The notes under the pieces: model-generated
Databases searched by the model: none
Told to the model about the DNA's origin: nothing
What the model saw: only the letters and a program-made list of their open reading frames with translations
Shown: piece by piece, positions 35,590-44,893 of the stretch
How positions within the stretch are numbered: position 1 is the first letter of the stretch
Layout: the number at the start of each line of letters is the position of its first letter
Source of the DNA: Terriglobia bacterium
GTDB taxonomy: Bacteria > Acidobacteriota > Terriglobia > JAJPHL01
Length of the DNA stretch: 64,000 nt
NCBI GenBank assembly: GCA_021325275.1
Contig: JAJPHL010000066.1
Span: 97,302 to 161,301, forward strand
Direction of reading: 5' to 3'
Position numbers and translations under genes: made by a program

Positions 35590-36079
35590 TCAGCCCGGCG
35601 CGCCCGGCCACCACGCGCACCGCAAACGCGAAACAGAAAAACGCATAGCCGATCAGCGTGTTTCGCACGAACAGCAAATTCGACTCCGCAAGCGCCGCGA
35701 GAATCACCAGCATCAACACCATACTGCCGAACGCGAATGCTTCTTGCCGCGCCGATCCCCAACCGAAAACAATCACCAAAGAAATGGCGCACGGCACGCA
35801 CCAAAGACTCTCATGCATCAACGCAATACAGAGAAGGCTGATTCGCGACCAGAACGGGCCGTCCGCCGGATTCTCCGGCGCGGTGATCATAGCCACGGGC
35901 CAAATCGCCAGGACGATCGTGACCAACGCGACAGCGGCGAATTGCCAGGCTTTCCTGGCATTCGGCACGGCCAACCAAGCCTCGCGGGGCTGGCGGAACA
36001 CCTTCACAAGGTAGCCGATCTCGATCAGCACGAGCGCGATCGGTAAGATGCGCTGCAGCATTAAGGTGCGCTCGAGCAT
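35570..36079 (-). CDS. Small integral membrane protein, unknown
   Basis: A 169-residue protein with five likely helices (about 10-26, 43-63, 80-105, 112-131, 135-155). There are no charged catalytic motifs; HESLWCVPCAIS contains the only cysteine pair. I do not recognise the family. Starts at residue 1 or residue 7 (MLQRIL) are both possible. It lies 10 bases before the end of the HD-GYP regulator gene's coding strand neighbour, so it could be co-transcribed downstream of it. Confidence 0.55.
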   Translation of the reverse strand: MLERTLMLQRILPIALVLIEIGYLVKVFRQPREAWLAVPNARKAWQFAAVALVTIVLAIWPVAMITAPENPADGPFWSRISLLCIALMHESLWCVPCAISLVIVFGWGSARQEAFAFGSMVLMLVILAALAESNLLFVRNTLIGYAFFCFAFAVRVVAGRAGLITRELT

Positions 36080-36088
36080 TTGAACCCC

Positions 36089-37192
36089 CTACGCGCGCGA
36101 CGCGCTCATCTCCCAGCCGATCGCCGAAAGACTGAATCCCTGCGCGATTCTTCCGCGCAGTTCCACCCAGGTGGCGTCGGGCATCGCGAGATACACGTCC
36201 ACCACACGCGGGTCGAATTGCGTGCCGCGATATTTCACGATTTCCTCGCGAGCCTGCGCGAAACTCACGGCTTTTCGGTACGGCCGATCCGACGTCATGG
36301 CATCGAGCGTATCGGCCACCGCGAAAATCCGCGCACCCAGCGGAATCTGCTCGCCCTTCAGGCCGCGCGGATACCCGGTGCCGTCGAAACTCTCCTGATG
36401 CGACAGCACGATCTCAGCCGCTTCCTGCAACGCGTTCACGCGCGCCAGAATGTCGTAGCCACGTTGGCAGTGCGTGCGCATGAATTCGGTTTCGTTGGGC
36501 GACAGCGGTCCCGTCTTGCGCAAAATGGAATCGGGCACGCCCATTTTTCCGATGTCATGCAAATACGCGCCGCGCGCGATGTTCTTCAATTCCTGCGAGC
36601 CGAGTTGCATGGCGCACGCGATCTCCAACGTGTATGCCGTCACGCGCCGCGAGTGCCCTTCGGTTTCCGAGTCCTTCAAGTCGAGCGCGCTTCCCAGCGC
36701 CTCCAACGTGAAATCGTAGGAGCGCTCAAGCTCCCGCAGCGCGCGCTCCACTTCCTCGGTGCGCACACGCACCAATTCCTCCAGATGCAACTGATACCGG
36801 CGATTCTCCGCCACCAAGCGCTGCCGTTCCAGCGCGCGATCCACGGCCAAGTACAACTGGTCCTTCTCGAACGGCTTCACCACGTAGTCGTAAGCACCCA
36901 GGCGGATCGCTTCCATCGCGATGCGGATGTCGTGCAGCGCGGAAAGCATGATCACCGGCAAATCGGGATAGAGACGGCGCGCCTGCTCGAGAAATTGGAT
37001 GCCATTCATCTCCGGCATCACGATATCGGACAGAACCAAATGAAAGCCTTCCGGCGACAGTTTTAAGACATTCAACGCTTCGCGGCCGTTGCGCGAATGC
37101 ACGGCGGAATCGCCGCGCTCTTCCAGCAGCGAGCACAGGATTTCTCCCAGTGCTTCCTCATCCTCCACCACGAGAATGCGGTCCTTGTTCAT
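36089..37192 (-). CDS. Response regulator with HD-GYP c-di-GMP phosphodiesterase domain
   Basis: A 367-residue two-domain regulator. Receiver (1-125): acidic pocket VVEDEE, phospho-acceptor Asp56 in LVLSDIVMPEMNG, Lys in VVKPFEKDQ. A coiled linker leads to the HD-GYP domain (about 160-345): GHSRRV, AYLHDIGKMGVPD, SHQESFDGTGYPRGLKGEQI and ARIFAVADTLDAMTSDRPYR, all catalytic positions intact. It should hydrolyse c-di-GMP when phosphorylated. The ATG at 37192 begins the receiver; 29 upstream in-frame codons lack family character. It is divergent from a large hybrid-sensor kinase gene, the likely cognate partner. Confidence 0.92.
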   Translation of the reverse strand: MNKDRILVVEDEEALGEILCSLLEERGDSAVHSRNGREALNVLKLSPEGFHLVLSDIVMPEMNGIQFLEQARRLYPDLPVIMLSALHDIRIAMEAIRLGAYDYVVKPFEKDQLYLAVDRALERQRLVAENRRYQLHLEELVRVRTEEVERALRELERSYDFTLEALGSALDLKDSETEGHSRRVTAYTLEIACAMQLGSQELKNIARGAYLHDIGKMGVPDSILRKTGPLSPNETEFMRTHCQRGYDILARVNALQEAAEIVLSHQESFDGTGYPRGLKGEQIPLGARIFAVADTLDAMTSDRPYRKAVSFAQAREEIVKYRGTQFDPRVVDVYLAMPDATWVELRGRIAQGFSLSAIGWEMSASRA

Positions 37193-37331
37193 TTCCCAAG
37201 AAACTCTACCATACCTCGCGGTCATGGGAGTCATGTGAGTCATGGAACGCGTCCGCCTGAAACATATGTGCCATGACACATCGCGCTTTCCGCGATTTGC
37301 TCCGGCGGAAAACGTTTACACTATCCTCTGC

Positions 37332-40265
37332 ATGAATTCAGAGTTGTTGACGCTTCTCCTCTTGGAAACCGCGATCATCGCGGTGCTGGTGTTGATTTGC
37401 TTCTTGCTCGAGCGCGCCAGCCCCGAAGCATGGATGAAGCGTTGGAATCTCGGCTGGCTGATTTTCTTGGCGCATCTGCCTTTGAGTTTTCTGGCGGACT
37501 CCGGCCTGCCGCACGCCGATGTCCTAAAGTCGATCGCGCTGATCCTGGCGCTGAGCGCAAACACCGCGATCGCCGTGGCAGTGGCCTATCTCGCCGGGCG
37601 ATCGAAGTGGGAACGAATGATTTGGTTCACCGGCGGCACGCTTGCGCTCGCCGGAATGGTCCCACCGCTGTCCCTGCCCGCCGTTTACGCGATGACGCTG
37701 GCGACGATTCCGCTGGCGTTCATCCACGCACAGTCTCGGCGCTCTCCGGGAAGCTGGCTGCTGTTCGCCGCGTTTCCCATTCGTTTGATCCGCATCCCCG
37801 CACCGCCGACGATGCCGTTGCATCTGCTCGACACGGTGCGCGCCGGCCTTCTGCTGGTCGCCGGAATGCTTGTGTTCCTCGAGCAGCTTCGCGAAGGGCG
37901 CCGTTGGCGCGGCGCGACGCTGCGCTTCTCCGCAGCGATGGCCGATGGCGGCGGCGCGCCGGAAGTGGAACGCTTGTGCCGGCAACTCACCGAAATCTCC
38001 GGCGCGGAATTGGCACGCATTCTCGAGGAAGATCCGCTCGACCCAGTGAAGAAACGCTCCGCGATTCTCTCGCCCGGCAATAACCGCGAGACGCTGATGC
38101 AATCGATCGATCCCAAGTTGAAAGGACTGGTCGTGACGCCCCTGAAGACCGGCGGACAACTCGTGGGATCGCTGTGCTTGGGATACGATCGCTGGCTCCC
38201 CGGGCCGCCCGTGCCGCGCGAGCTGATGCAGGAAGTCTGCGATCAAATAGCCACAACGCTGCGGGGTTGCCAGTTGACCGCGCATCTCACGCGTACGCAT
38301 CGCGAGTGGCTCAACACCGTCGATTCGATTCACGATTTCATCCTGGTTCACGACACCGAAAGCCGTATCGAGCGCGTGAATCGTCCGCTGGCGCACACCA
38401 CGGGATTGTCGCCGGAGCAATTGGTCGGGCGCCCATGCCGCGAAGTGCTACCTGGCGCCGGTGAAAACTGGAAAGATTGTCCGTTCTGCGAATCGTCGAA
38501 CACAGGCGAGAATTTCAATTCCGATTTCGGCGGATATTTCCTGGTTTCCACTTCCACCAGCGCGGCCGGCGACGCGGCGAGCGTGCTGCATGTGGTTCGC
38601 GACGTCTCCGCGCGCAAGGCCGCCGAGGATCGCTATCGCTACATCTTCGAGAACGTCCGCGAGGGCGTTTTCATCTCCACGCCCGACGGCCGGCTGCTCG
38701 ATTGCAACGACGGCTTGGCGCGAATGCTCGGATACTCGCGCGAAGAAATGCTCAGCGTGAATGTCGGCGTGCTGTGGGTGGATGAGGCGGACCGATCCGC
38801 GCAGATCGAACTGATGGACCGGCAAGGCTACGTCGAAGAATACGAAGTGCACTTGCGCCGGCGGACCGGCGAGACGATCGTGGGACAGGAAACCAGCTTT
38901 GCGCGCCGCAACTCGGCGGGAAAAGTTGTCAGCTATCAGGGATTCATCGTCGACGTAACCGAGCGCAAAAAAGCCGAACGCGAGTTGCGCCGGCAAAACG
39001 ACATTCTGTCGCAAGTGAACAGCTTGTCCGCGCGGATGACCCATCGTCTGGATCGCCAGCAAGTGGTAAACACGGTGGCGGAAGAAATCCGCCGCTTGTT
39101 CGGGTTCGACACCGTGGCCATCTTCATGATCGACGAGCACACCGGGATGAGCACACGCGTTGCCGCCACGGGCTACCGGTCCGATCTCGGTCGCGCGATG
39201 ACGCCGTTTCGCGCCATGCCGGGCGTCATTGGGTTGCTGCGTAGCGGCGGCCTCGAGCCGATCTTCCCCGTGGCGCGACTGCCTCCGCTCGCACCGGAAC
39301 TTACCGAGATCCGCGCGGCCGAAGGCATCAAGTCGATGTACGTGATGCCGCTACTCGGCGAAAAACTACTCGGCACGATCTCGGTAGCGTGGCGAACCGA
39401 GCGCGTGCTCTCGGAAGCGGACCAAAACTTGTTGGGAGCTCTGGGGCGCCAGGTGAACAACGTGTTGTCCGATATCCTGCTGTACGAGCAAGCCAAGCAG
39501 GCGTATCAGGACTTGCAACTCGCGCAGGAGCAATTGCTGCAGAGCCAGAAACTCGCGGCTGTGGGACAACTTGTCTCCGGCGTGGCACACGAATTGAACA
39601 ATCCGCTGGCCGCGATCATCGGTTACTCGCAGTTGCTCGAGTCGCACGTCACGCCAAAAGGCGCCGACTATCTCGAGAAGCTCCTGCGCCAGGCCAAGCG
39701 CACGCAGAAAATCATTCAGGATCTCCTGACGTTCTCGCGACAGCGAAAACCGGAGCGCAGCGTGCTCGACTTGAACGCCGTGGTGGAAGGCGCGCTCATG
39801 TTGCGCGACTTCGACATTCGCGCGAATCACGTGCAAGTGATAAGACAACTGGCGTGCGAATTGCCGCCGGTGATGGGAGACCGCCACCAACTCGAGCAAG
39901 CGTTTTTGAACATTATTCAGAACGCGTGCGACGCGATCCTGGAAGTGTCACCGACGGGAACGCTCGAGGTGCGCAGTTATCTCTCGGAAAACGGTCCGGC
40001 CCACAAAAAGCGTCAAGTTGTTCTGGAATTTCTCGACGATGGCGTGGGCATGAAGGAACCGAATCGCGTCTTCGAGCCGTTCTACACGACCAAAAAAGTC
40101 GGCATGGGCACGGGACTCGGCCTGAGCATCTGTTACGGCATCCTGAAGGAACACGGCGGCGAGATCGAAGCGGAAAGCCGCGATCCACACGGCGCAATTT
40201 TCCGCGTGAAGATGCCGGCGATCGAAGAAAGCGTTGACACGCCGTCCGACGCAACAGCCGGCTGA
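37332..40265 (+). CDS. Membrane sensor histidine kinase with two PAS and one GAF domain
   Basis: A 977-residue kinase. Residues 1-200 hold about seven membrane helices. A GAF-like remnant (about 210-310) is followed by PAS1 (about 320-430, with a CPFC pair in ENWKDCPFCE), PAS2 (about 435-550, VTERKKAERE end) and GAF (about 560-725). The kinase core has the H-box VAHELNNPLAAI (His near 752), N-box NIIQNACDAI, G1 DDGVGM, F-box FEPFYTTK and G2 GTGLGLSI. The ATG at 37332 is chosen because it opens the first helix. It probably phosphorylates the HD-GYP regulator encoded divergently 139 bases away. The stimulus is unknown; PAS cysteines hint at redox or haem. Confidence 0.92.
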   Translation: MNSELLTLLLLETAIIAVLVLICFLLERASPEAWMKRWNLGWLIFLAHLPLSFLADSGLPHADVLKSIALILALSANTAIAVAVAYLAGRSKWERMIWFTGGTLALAGMVPPLSLPAVYAMTLATIPLAFIHAQSRRSPGSWLLFAAFPIRLIRIPAPPTMPLHLLDTVRAGLLLVAGMLVFLEQLREGRRWRGATLRFSAAMADGGGAPEVERLCRQLTEISGAELARILEEDPLDPVKKRSAILSPGNNRETLMQSIDPKLKGLVVTPLKTGGQLVGSLCLGYDRWLPGPPVPRELMQEVCDQIATTLRGCQLTAHLTRTHREWLNTVDSIHDFILVHDTESRIERVNRPLAHTTGLSPEQLVGRPCREVLPGAGENWKDCPFCESSNTGENFNSDFGGYFLVSTSTSAAGDAASVLHVVRDVSARKAAEDRYRYIFENVREGVFISTPDGRLLDCNDGLARMLGYSREEMLSVNVGVLWVDEADRSAQIELMDRQGYVEEYEVHLRRRTGETIVGQETSFARRNSAGKVVSYQGFIVDVTERKKAERELRRQNDILSQVNSLSARMTHRLDRQQVVNTVAEEIRRLFGFDTVAIFMIDEHTGMSTRVAATGYRSDLGRAMTPFRAMPGVIGLLRSGGLEPIFPVARLPPLAPELTEIRAAEGIKSMYVMPLLGEKLLGTISVAWRTERVLSEADQNLLGALGRQVNNVLSDILLYEQAKQAYQDLQLAQEQLLQSQKLAAVGQLVSGVAHELNNPLAAIIGYSQLLESHVTPKGADYLEKLLRQAKRTQKIIQDLLTFSRQRKPERSVLDLNAVVEGALMLRDFDIRANHVQVIRQLACELPPVMGDRHQLEQAFLNIIQNACDAILEVSPTGTLEVRSYLSENGPAHKKRQVVLEFLDDGVGMKEPNRVFEPFYTTKKVGMGTGLGLSICYGILKEHGGEIEAESRDPHGAIFRVKMPAIEESVDTPSDATAG

Positions 40266-40302
40266 AGAACTTCCACCACAACTCAACAGGATGCGCCGGT
40301 AG

Positions 40303-40328
40303 ACAGGATCGGTTGACCTGTTCTATTT
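40303..40328 (+). terminator. Probable terminator between convergent kinase and cytochrome genes
   Basis: ACAGG (40303-40307), a nine-base loop and CCTGT (40317-40321) are followed by TCTATTTTTT. The stem is short but the T-run is good for the plus-strand kinase transcript. The T-run overlaps the last codons of the opposing gene. Confidence 0.45.
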
Positions 40329-41732
40329 TTTCGCGACGATGCTTCCCATCGACGGCGCCTTCTCAATCTCTTTCTGTTTTTCTTTCTGCGGATGCTGCGC
40401 GGCCCACTCGGCGTAATCTTTATCGCTGAGATACGTCACGTTCACCCAGGCGTGCGCCATTTCGTCGGTCGTGCGGCGGCCGTATCCCACATGCACGGTC
40501 GGATCAGGATTGTTCCGGTTAGCCGTGGTGTTGTCGTGCCACGCGTGAATGCGGATCTGCGTGCCGCGCGGCAAGACCGGCGCGTCTTCGTCCGAGTAGA
40601 TGTAGTTGTTCATCCAGTTGAAATCGAAGTGATCCACGTTCGAGATCATGCGCACGGTTCCATCGGGAAGAATCGCTTCCATCGACATCGCTTTGCCGCG
40701 CAGATGCATGTGCGGCTGAAAACTTTCGAGCCGCGCCGGCTCGGCCAGCGTCGTGGTCGCTTCCACGTCGGCCATCGAGTTCGGCGGAATGTCGATGCCG
40801 CCGAAACGTCCTTGCGTACCGCGGAACATCATCAGCCGCGTGCGATACTTCGGCGGCGAATCCTTCGGATAAAGATAAACGGCTAGCTCGACGTGATCCT
40901 GCACCGGCTGGCCGTTCGCGTGCAAGTGAATGTCCCACTGAATTTCTGCGCCGGGCAGCAGCAACTTGCCGGTGTTGGCGCGGAAGATGTCGTACTGCTT
41001 GCCGATGGCCCATTCCATCAGCAGACCGCTGCCGTCGCTGAATCCGCGCGGCCCACGATCTTCGCTGTCCTCGTCGTTTTGCCACAAACGCGCGATGGCG
41101 TGATGCGTCACTCTGCGTCCCGCGACGGTCGCCGGGCGAATCTCCACGGCGCGCACCCAGCGCGCTTCGGTCACAGGCACGGTCGACACCGGATCCCACC
41201 ACTGGTCGTCGGATTCCGCGGCGATCGAGAATGTCGGCGACTTGATCACAAAATCCGGCGCGCCGAATTTCTCGGCCAACTGCCACTGTTCTTCGGCGGG
41301 CCAGGTGCGCGGCGCGGGCAAATCCTTGGGATTGCCGAGCGGCGCGCCGTCATCCACCCAACGCACGATCGTCTCTACCTCGGCGTCGGAGAGTGACCGA
41401 TCGTTCAGGAAGTGCTGCACTCCCTGCGTGCGATCAATGTGCCACGGCGGCATCTGGTGCTTGATCACCCTCTCGCGAATCGACTTGGCCCATGGCCGCG
41501 CGTCCTGATACGTCAGCAGCGACATCGGCGCGACGGTGCCGGGACGATGGCAGTCCTGGCATTTCGCTTGGAAGATCGGCGCAATGTCCTTCGCGAATGT
41601 TATCGCGTGGTCGCTCTTGTCGTTTGTTGGAGCGGCGCGAACTTGGTTGATGGGAAGCGCCAGAAGCGCAACGGCGCAGAGGCAGACGAAAAACCGGATG
41701 ACAACGCGATGATCGAGCTCGGCATGGTCCAT
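40323..41732 (-). CDS. Cytochrome c fused to a copper type II monooxygenase-like domain
   Basis: A 469-residue exported protein. The signal (about 12-34) is followed by a cytochrome c domain with CQDCH haem site near residue 58 and a distal Met in QMPPWHI. The C-terminal 300 residues resemble the two-domain PHM/DBH fold: THHAIARLW (paired His), WDIHLHANG and SFQPHMHLRGKAM (His-x-His with a following Met) are candidate copper ligands. The ATG at 41732 is preferred over TTG at 41753 because GGGAG lies nine bases before it. Homologues are abundant in Acidobacteriota and Planctomycetes and their substrate is unknown. It may be an electron-fed periplasmic oxygenase. Confidence 0.75.
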   Translation of the reverse strand: MDHAELDHRVVIRFFVCLCAVALLALPINQVRAAPTNDKSDHAITFAKDIAPIFQAKCQDCHRPGTVAPMSLLTYQDARPWAKSIRERVIKHQMPPWHIDRTQGVQHFLNDRSLSDAEVETIVRWVDDGAPLGNPKDLPAPRTWPAEEQWQLAEKFGAPDFVIKSPTFSIAAESDDQWWDPVSTVPVTEARWVRAVEIRPATVAGRRVTHHAIARLWQNDEDSEDRGPRGFSDGSGLLMEWAIGKQYDIFRANTGKLLLPGAEIQWDIHLHANGQPVQDHVELAVYLYPKDSPPKYRTRLMMFRGTQGRFGGIDIPPNSMADVEATTTLAEPARLESFQPHMHLRGKAMSMEAILPDGTVRMISNVDHFDFNWMNNYIYSDEDAPVLPRGTQIRIHAWHDNTTANRNNPDPTVHVGYGRRTTDEMAHAWVNVTYLSDKDYAEWAAQHPQKEKQKEIEKAPSMGSIVAKK

Positions 41733-41892
41733 TACCAGCTTCTCCCGAATCAAGAGTACCTAACTTGCTTATAGCTTTTGACGCATGGGAAGTCAATGCG
41801 ATTAGGCTCAAACGTGCGTTCGTTTTTGAATCGCTGTAATTTTTTTTACGAATAAGTGACGCCGCTCACGGTTGCGGCACGTCTAACGCTGT

Positions 41893-42000
41893 CTATCGCG
41901 ACTGTGCAGTGATCCACGTCGCGACCAAGTCGGCAAGCTCCGTCAATGCTTGCGCGGTCAACGCGCCTGCGAACGCAACAAGGAAGAAGAAGCGTTTCAT
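41893..42000 (-). CDS. Possible 35-residue exported peptide downstream of the HupE gene
   Basis: It begins 11 bases after the HupE-like stop, with GAGG five bases before ATG. The product MKRFFFLVAFAGALTAQA plus 17 residues looks like a signal peptide with a short tail. Spacing and Shine-Dalgarno support real translation in the same transcript. The length gives little statistical weight. Confidence 0.35.
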   Translation of the reverse strand: MKRFFFLVAFAGALTAQALTELADLVATWITAQSR

Positions 42001-42011
42001 AACGCCTCATT

Positions 42012-43091
42012 TTACGAAATCCGTTGCCAAAACCAAAACGATCCAAGAAAGAAAATCGCCATCGAAGCCACGCGCACCACCAGGGAACGGAAGCGATACC
42101 GCGCCAGCCACGCAAGCAGCGGCAGCAAGAGCGCCACGATCGCCACCTGTCCGATTTCCACGCCGAGATTGAACGAAAACAGCGCGGTCCCCAGCAATCC
42201 CGGCGGCAAGTGGACTTCGCGCAACGCGCTGGCGAAGCCGAATCCGTGCACCAAGCCGAAGAAGAACGTGACGATCCAGCGGCGGTCGAATTTCGCGAAG
42301 AAAAGGTTTTCGAGCGCGATGTACATGATCGACAGCGCGATCCCCGATTCGACAATTCGCAGCGGCAGCACCACGATGTTGAGCGCGGCCAGCGCCAGCG
42401 TGATGCTGTGCGCCACCGTGAACGACGTGACAATTTTCACGAGCGACCGAAATGTCCCGCCGATCAGTACAACGCCCAGCAGAAACGCGATGTGGTCGTA
42501 GCCGGTGAAGATGTGCAACACGCCCATGCGCAGAAATTGCGCGAACGCCGTGAGTCCGGCGTGACTTCCGGCCGCAAAACTCGCCCGATAGACGGCCCCG
42601 GAGCGAAAGACGAACTCTTCCTCCCGACCGGCTATGGTGATCACACCGACCGTTTGATAGCTCGCGGAAACGTCGTGGAAAATGTCGCAGGCGATCGCGA
42701 TGTCGCGCAGGCCGTGTCCTTCAAGCGGCGCATTCGCCGTGACGGCGACAAAAGGATTGCCGTTGGGATCGGTCCATAGCTCGAGCGGCCCGAATGTCAC
42801 GGCGCGATCATGATCGTCCTCGGAGACTTTCACCACTCGCGCCAGATACGCCTGCACGCGCGGCGCGGCGTCGCGCAATTCTTCAGGCTCGAGACGGCCG
42901 TTGCCGTTCGTATCGATGTGGAAGACTTGATCGGAGTCGAGCGCGGGCAGATGGAGGCGGAAACGCACCGCCCGGTCGTCAATGCGGATTTCGGCGAACG
43001 CTGCGGACACACCGTGAGCGAACACGGCTGGCGCCAGAAACAGCAGCGCCGCTGCGAGCGTGAATCTCACAGCGGCGCGTGCCCTGAACAC
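42012..43091 (-). CDS. HupE/UreJ-like membrane protein with exported N-terminal domain
   Basis: About 359 residues. Signal peptide (VRFTLAAALLFLAPAVFAHG), then a soluble domain of about 150 residues with an EF-hand-type loop DTNGNGRLEPEEL, then six helices with the family motifs HIFTGYDHIAFLLGVVLIGG and FFGLVHGFGFASALRE. HupE/UreJ proteins bind or move metals, mainly nickel or cobalt; the longer acidobacterial type is of unknown specificity. I use GTG at 43091, four bases after the upstream stop. An ATG at 43127 inside the upstream gene would give an unusually long n-region. It is co-directional with the secreted two-repeat gene upstream. Confidence 0.8.
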   Translation of the reverse strand: MFRARAAVRFTLAAALLFLAPAVFAHGVSAAFAEIRIDDRAVRFRLHLPALDSDQVFHIDTNGNGRLEPEELRDAAPRVQAYLARVVKVSEDDHDRAVTFGPLELWTDPNGNPFVAVTANAPLEGHGLRDIAIACDIFHDVSASYQTVGVITIAGREEEFVFRSGAVYRASFAAGSHAGLTAFAQFLRMGVLHIFTGYDHIAFLLGVVLIGGTFRSLVKIVTSFTVAHSITLALAALNIVVLPLRIVESGIALSIMYIALENLFFAKFDRRWIVTFFFGLVHGFGFASALREVHLPPGLLGTALFSFNLGVEIGQVAIVALLLPLLAWLARYRFRSLVVRVASMAIFFLGSFWFWQRIS

Positions 43092-43095
43092 AAGA

Positions 43096-43812
43096 TTAGG
43101 AACCCTTGGTTCCCTCGAAAGTGGCATTGATTCCCTGCGCCGCGATCTTGAACGTACCGGTGATCTTGTTGCCGTCGAGCTTGCCTTCAAACTCGATCTG
43201 CAAATCGCCGGCGTCGAGCTTCAAATTGAACTTGCCGTCTTTGACCGTTCCCGCGAGCGGCGCGCTGCCCGCGGCGTTCGATCCGGTGCCCGTGACTTTG
43301 TCTTCCTTCACGGTCAAGTCGAGTTGGAACTCGCCATCCGGCTGGTTGGGGATTTTGCCAACGCACTTCCAGAGGCCGCCAAGCGTCGCGCCCGACGATG
43401 TCGACGCCGTCGCCGCAGCCGCCTTGCCGCCGCCCTTGCTGCAGGAGGAAGTTCCCTTCACGCCCGCCGACGGAATCGCCCAGGTACCGATGAGACTCCC
43501 GCCGTCGAGTTTGCCTTCCAGAGTCCAGTTGGCGTCTCCCGCTTCCACGACCAATTTGTACTTGCCGTCTTCGAACGTGCCCTTCATCGGCGCGCTGCCG
43601 CCGGAGTTCGAGCCGGTGCCCTTGACGTCCTTGCCGGTTTGCGTCAAATCCATCTCGCCGTCTTGATCGGGCATCCCGCCGCCGTCGATCTTCAGCTTGC
43701 ACTTCCACAAGCCGGTCATCGGACTTTCGTCCAACACGCCCGCCGACGCGCTCGTTGAAAACACCGCTGCCGCCAAGACCACCGCCGCCGCTAGAATGAA
43801 TTTTGTCTTCAT
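43096..43812 (-). CDS. Secreted protein with two copies of a ~95-residue beta module
   Basis: A 238-residue exported protein. AAGGAG seven bases before the ATG at 43812 sets the start. Signal to about residue 25 (FSTSASAG). Two related modules (about 30-130 and 145-238) share GLWKC, KGTGSNSGGSAPMKG versus TGTGSNAAGSAPLAG, DGKYKLVVEAGD versus DGKFNLKLDAGD, and GKLDGGSLIGTW versus GKLDGNKITGTF. The pattern suggests small beta-barrels that might bind a hydrophobic ligand. I do not know the family. It is translated just before the HupE-like gene, which suggests a functional link. Confidence 0.7.
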   Translation of the reverse strand: MKTKFILAAAVVLAAAVFSTSASAGVLDESPMTGLWKCKLKIDGGGMPDQDGEMDLTQTGKDVKGTGSNSGGSAPMKGTFEDGKYKLVVEAGDANWTLEGKLDGGSLIGTWAIPSAGVKGTSSCSKGGGKAAAATASTSSGATLGGLWKCVGKIPNQPDGEFQLDLTVKEDKVTGTGSNAAGSAPLAGTVKDGKFNLKLDAGDLQIEFEGKLDGNKITGTFKIAAQGINATFEGTKGS

Positions 43813-43876
43813 CAATTTGCTCCTTATTCGCAAAAGGCTCGCCTCTGGCCGCCTTCGTTTCGGCCCCTCTGGCCGA

Positions 43877-44893
43877 TTATCGAGTGTACCGCGCTTTTTC
43901 CTCTTCGCTCAAGAACGATGCTTGAAAAGAGTTGTACGCCAGCCGCGCCAACTCCTTTGGTGTAAACCCGAACTGGGTATGCGCCAACATGTACTCGGAC
44001 GTGAGATCGCAGCCGAACATCGCCGGATCGTCCGTCGAGAGCGACACCAGCATCCCCGCATCGAAGTAGCGGCGCAAGGGATGGTCCTCGATCCGCGAAA
44101 TCGCACCCGTGCGGAAGTTGCTGGTCGGGCACATATCCACTGGTACGCGCGAGCGCGCCAAATGTTTCACTAATTCCGGGTCCTGCTCCGCCGTGACCCC
44201 GTGACCGAGCCGCTCGGCGCGCAGCACGCGCAGCGCGCCCCACATCGATTCGGGACCCGCAGCCTCGCCGGCGTGCGCGGTCAGGCGGAGGCCCTGGTTG
44301 CGCGCGTACTCGTAGACACCCTCGAAGAGTTCCGGCGGCGCTTGTTTTTCGTCGCCGCCGATCCCCATGCCGATGACGCCTTCCTGTTTGTGCGCCACGG
44401 CGAGTTCGGCCACGCGCATCGCGGCGTCGGCGCCAAATTGCCGTACGGCGTCGAGAATCCAGCGGACTTCCACGCCGTACTTGGCACGTCCCTGCTGCGC
44501 GCCGAGACAAATGCCCTGAAAAAGTTGTAGAAAGCTTTCGTTCTTCCACAGCATCACGCCGGCGGAGATGTAGACTTCGGCGTAACGCACGCCGTCGCGA
44601 TGCAAGCGCTCGATCATGCGCAGCGTGACGAGATGATAGTCCTGTGGCGCGCGCAACAGCGAGCAGACTTGCTTGAACGATTGCAGAAAACCGGGGAAAT
44701 CCGTGTAGCGGTAGAGATCGGGCGACGGCTCCGGCACGCCGTGCGATCGTGCCAGCGATGCGAGTGTCACCGGCTCAATCGTGCCTTCGAGATGCAGGTG
44801 CAGTTCCGCCTTGGGAAGGGCGCGGATAAACTCGCCGGCTTCGCCCGGCGTCCTAAATTCCGGCGACTGGAACGCAGAAGCGTTTTCAGGCAT
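43877..44893 (-). CDS. add: Adenosine deaminase family enzyme
   Basis: A 338-residue amidohydrolase. Zinc ligands HLHLEG (His32, His34), substrate and catalytic motifs GVRYAEVYIS, LRLTAHAGEAAG, RLGHGVTAEQD, MCPTSNFRTG and VSLSTDDPAMFG are all present and in family order, so it should be active. Family members deaminate adenosine, adenine or related purines (for example aminodeoxyfutalosine); the exact substrate is not certain. The start codon lies 13 bases from the divergent gene's ATG, and the gap holds symmetric -10 sequences. Confidence 0.88.
   Translation of the reverse strand: MPENASAFQSPEFRTPGEAGEFIRALPKAELHLHLEGTIEPVTLASLARSHGVPEPSPDLYRYTDFPGFLQSFKQVCSLLRAPQDYHLVTLRMIERLHRDGVRYAEVYISAGVMLWKNESFLQLFQGICLGAQQGRAKYGVEVRWILDAVRQFGADAAMRVAELAVAHKQEGVIGMGIGGDEKQAPPELFEGVYEYARNQGLRLTAHAGEAAGPESMWGALRVLRAERLGHGVTAEQDPELVKHLARSRVPVDMCPTSNFRTGAISRIEDHPLRRYFDAGMLVSLSTDDPAMFGCDLTSEYMLAHTQFGFTPKELARLAYNSFQASFLSEEEKARYTR

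Noticed and set aside
37332..40265. Assignment of the histidine kinase as PrsK of the PEP-CTERM system
   Set aside because: PrsK-type kinases are shorter with a different sensor part, and the partner here is an HD-GYP regulator, not a sigma-54 activator.
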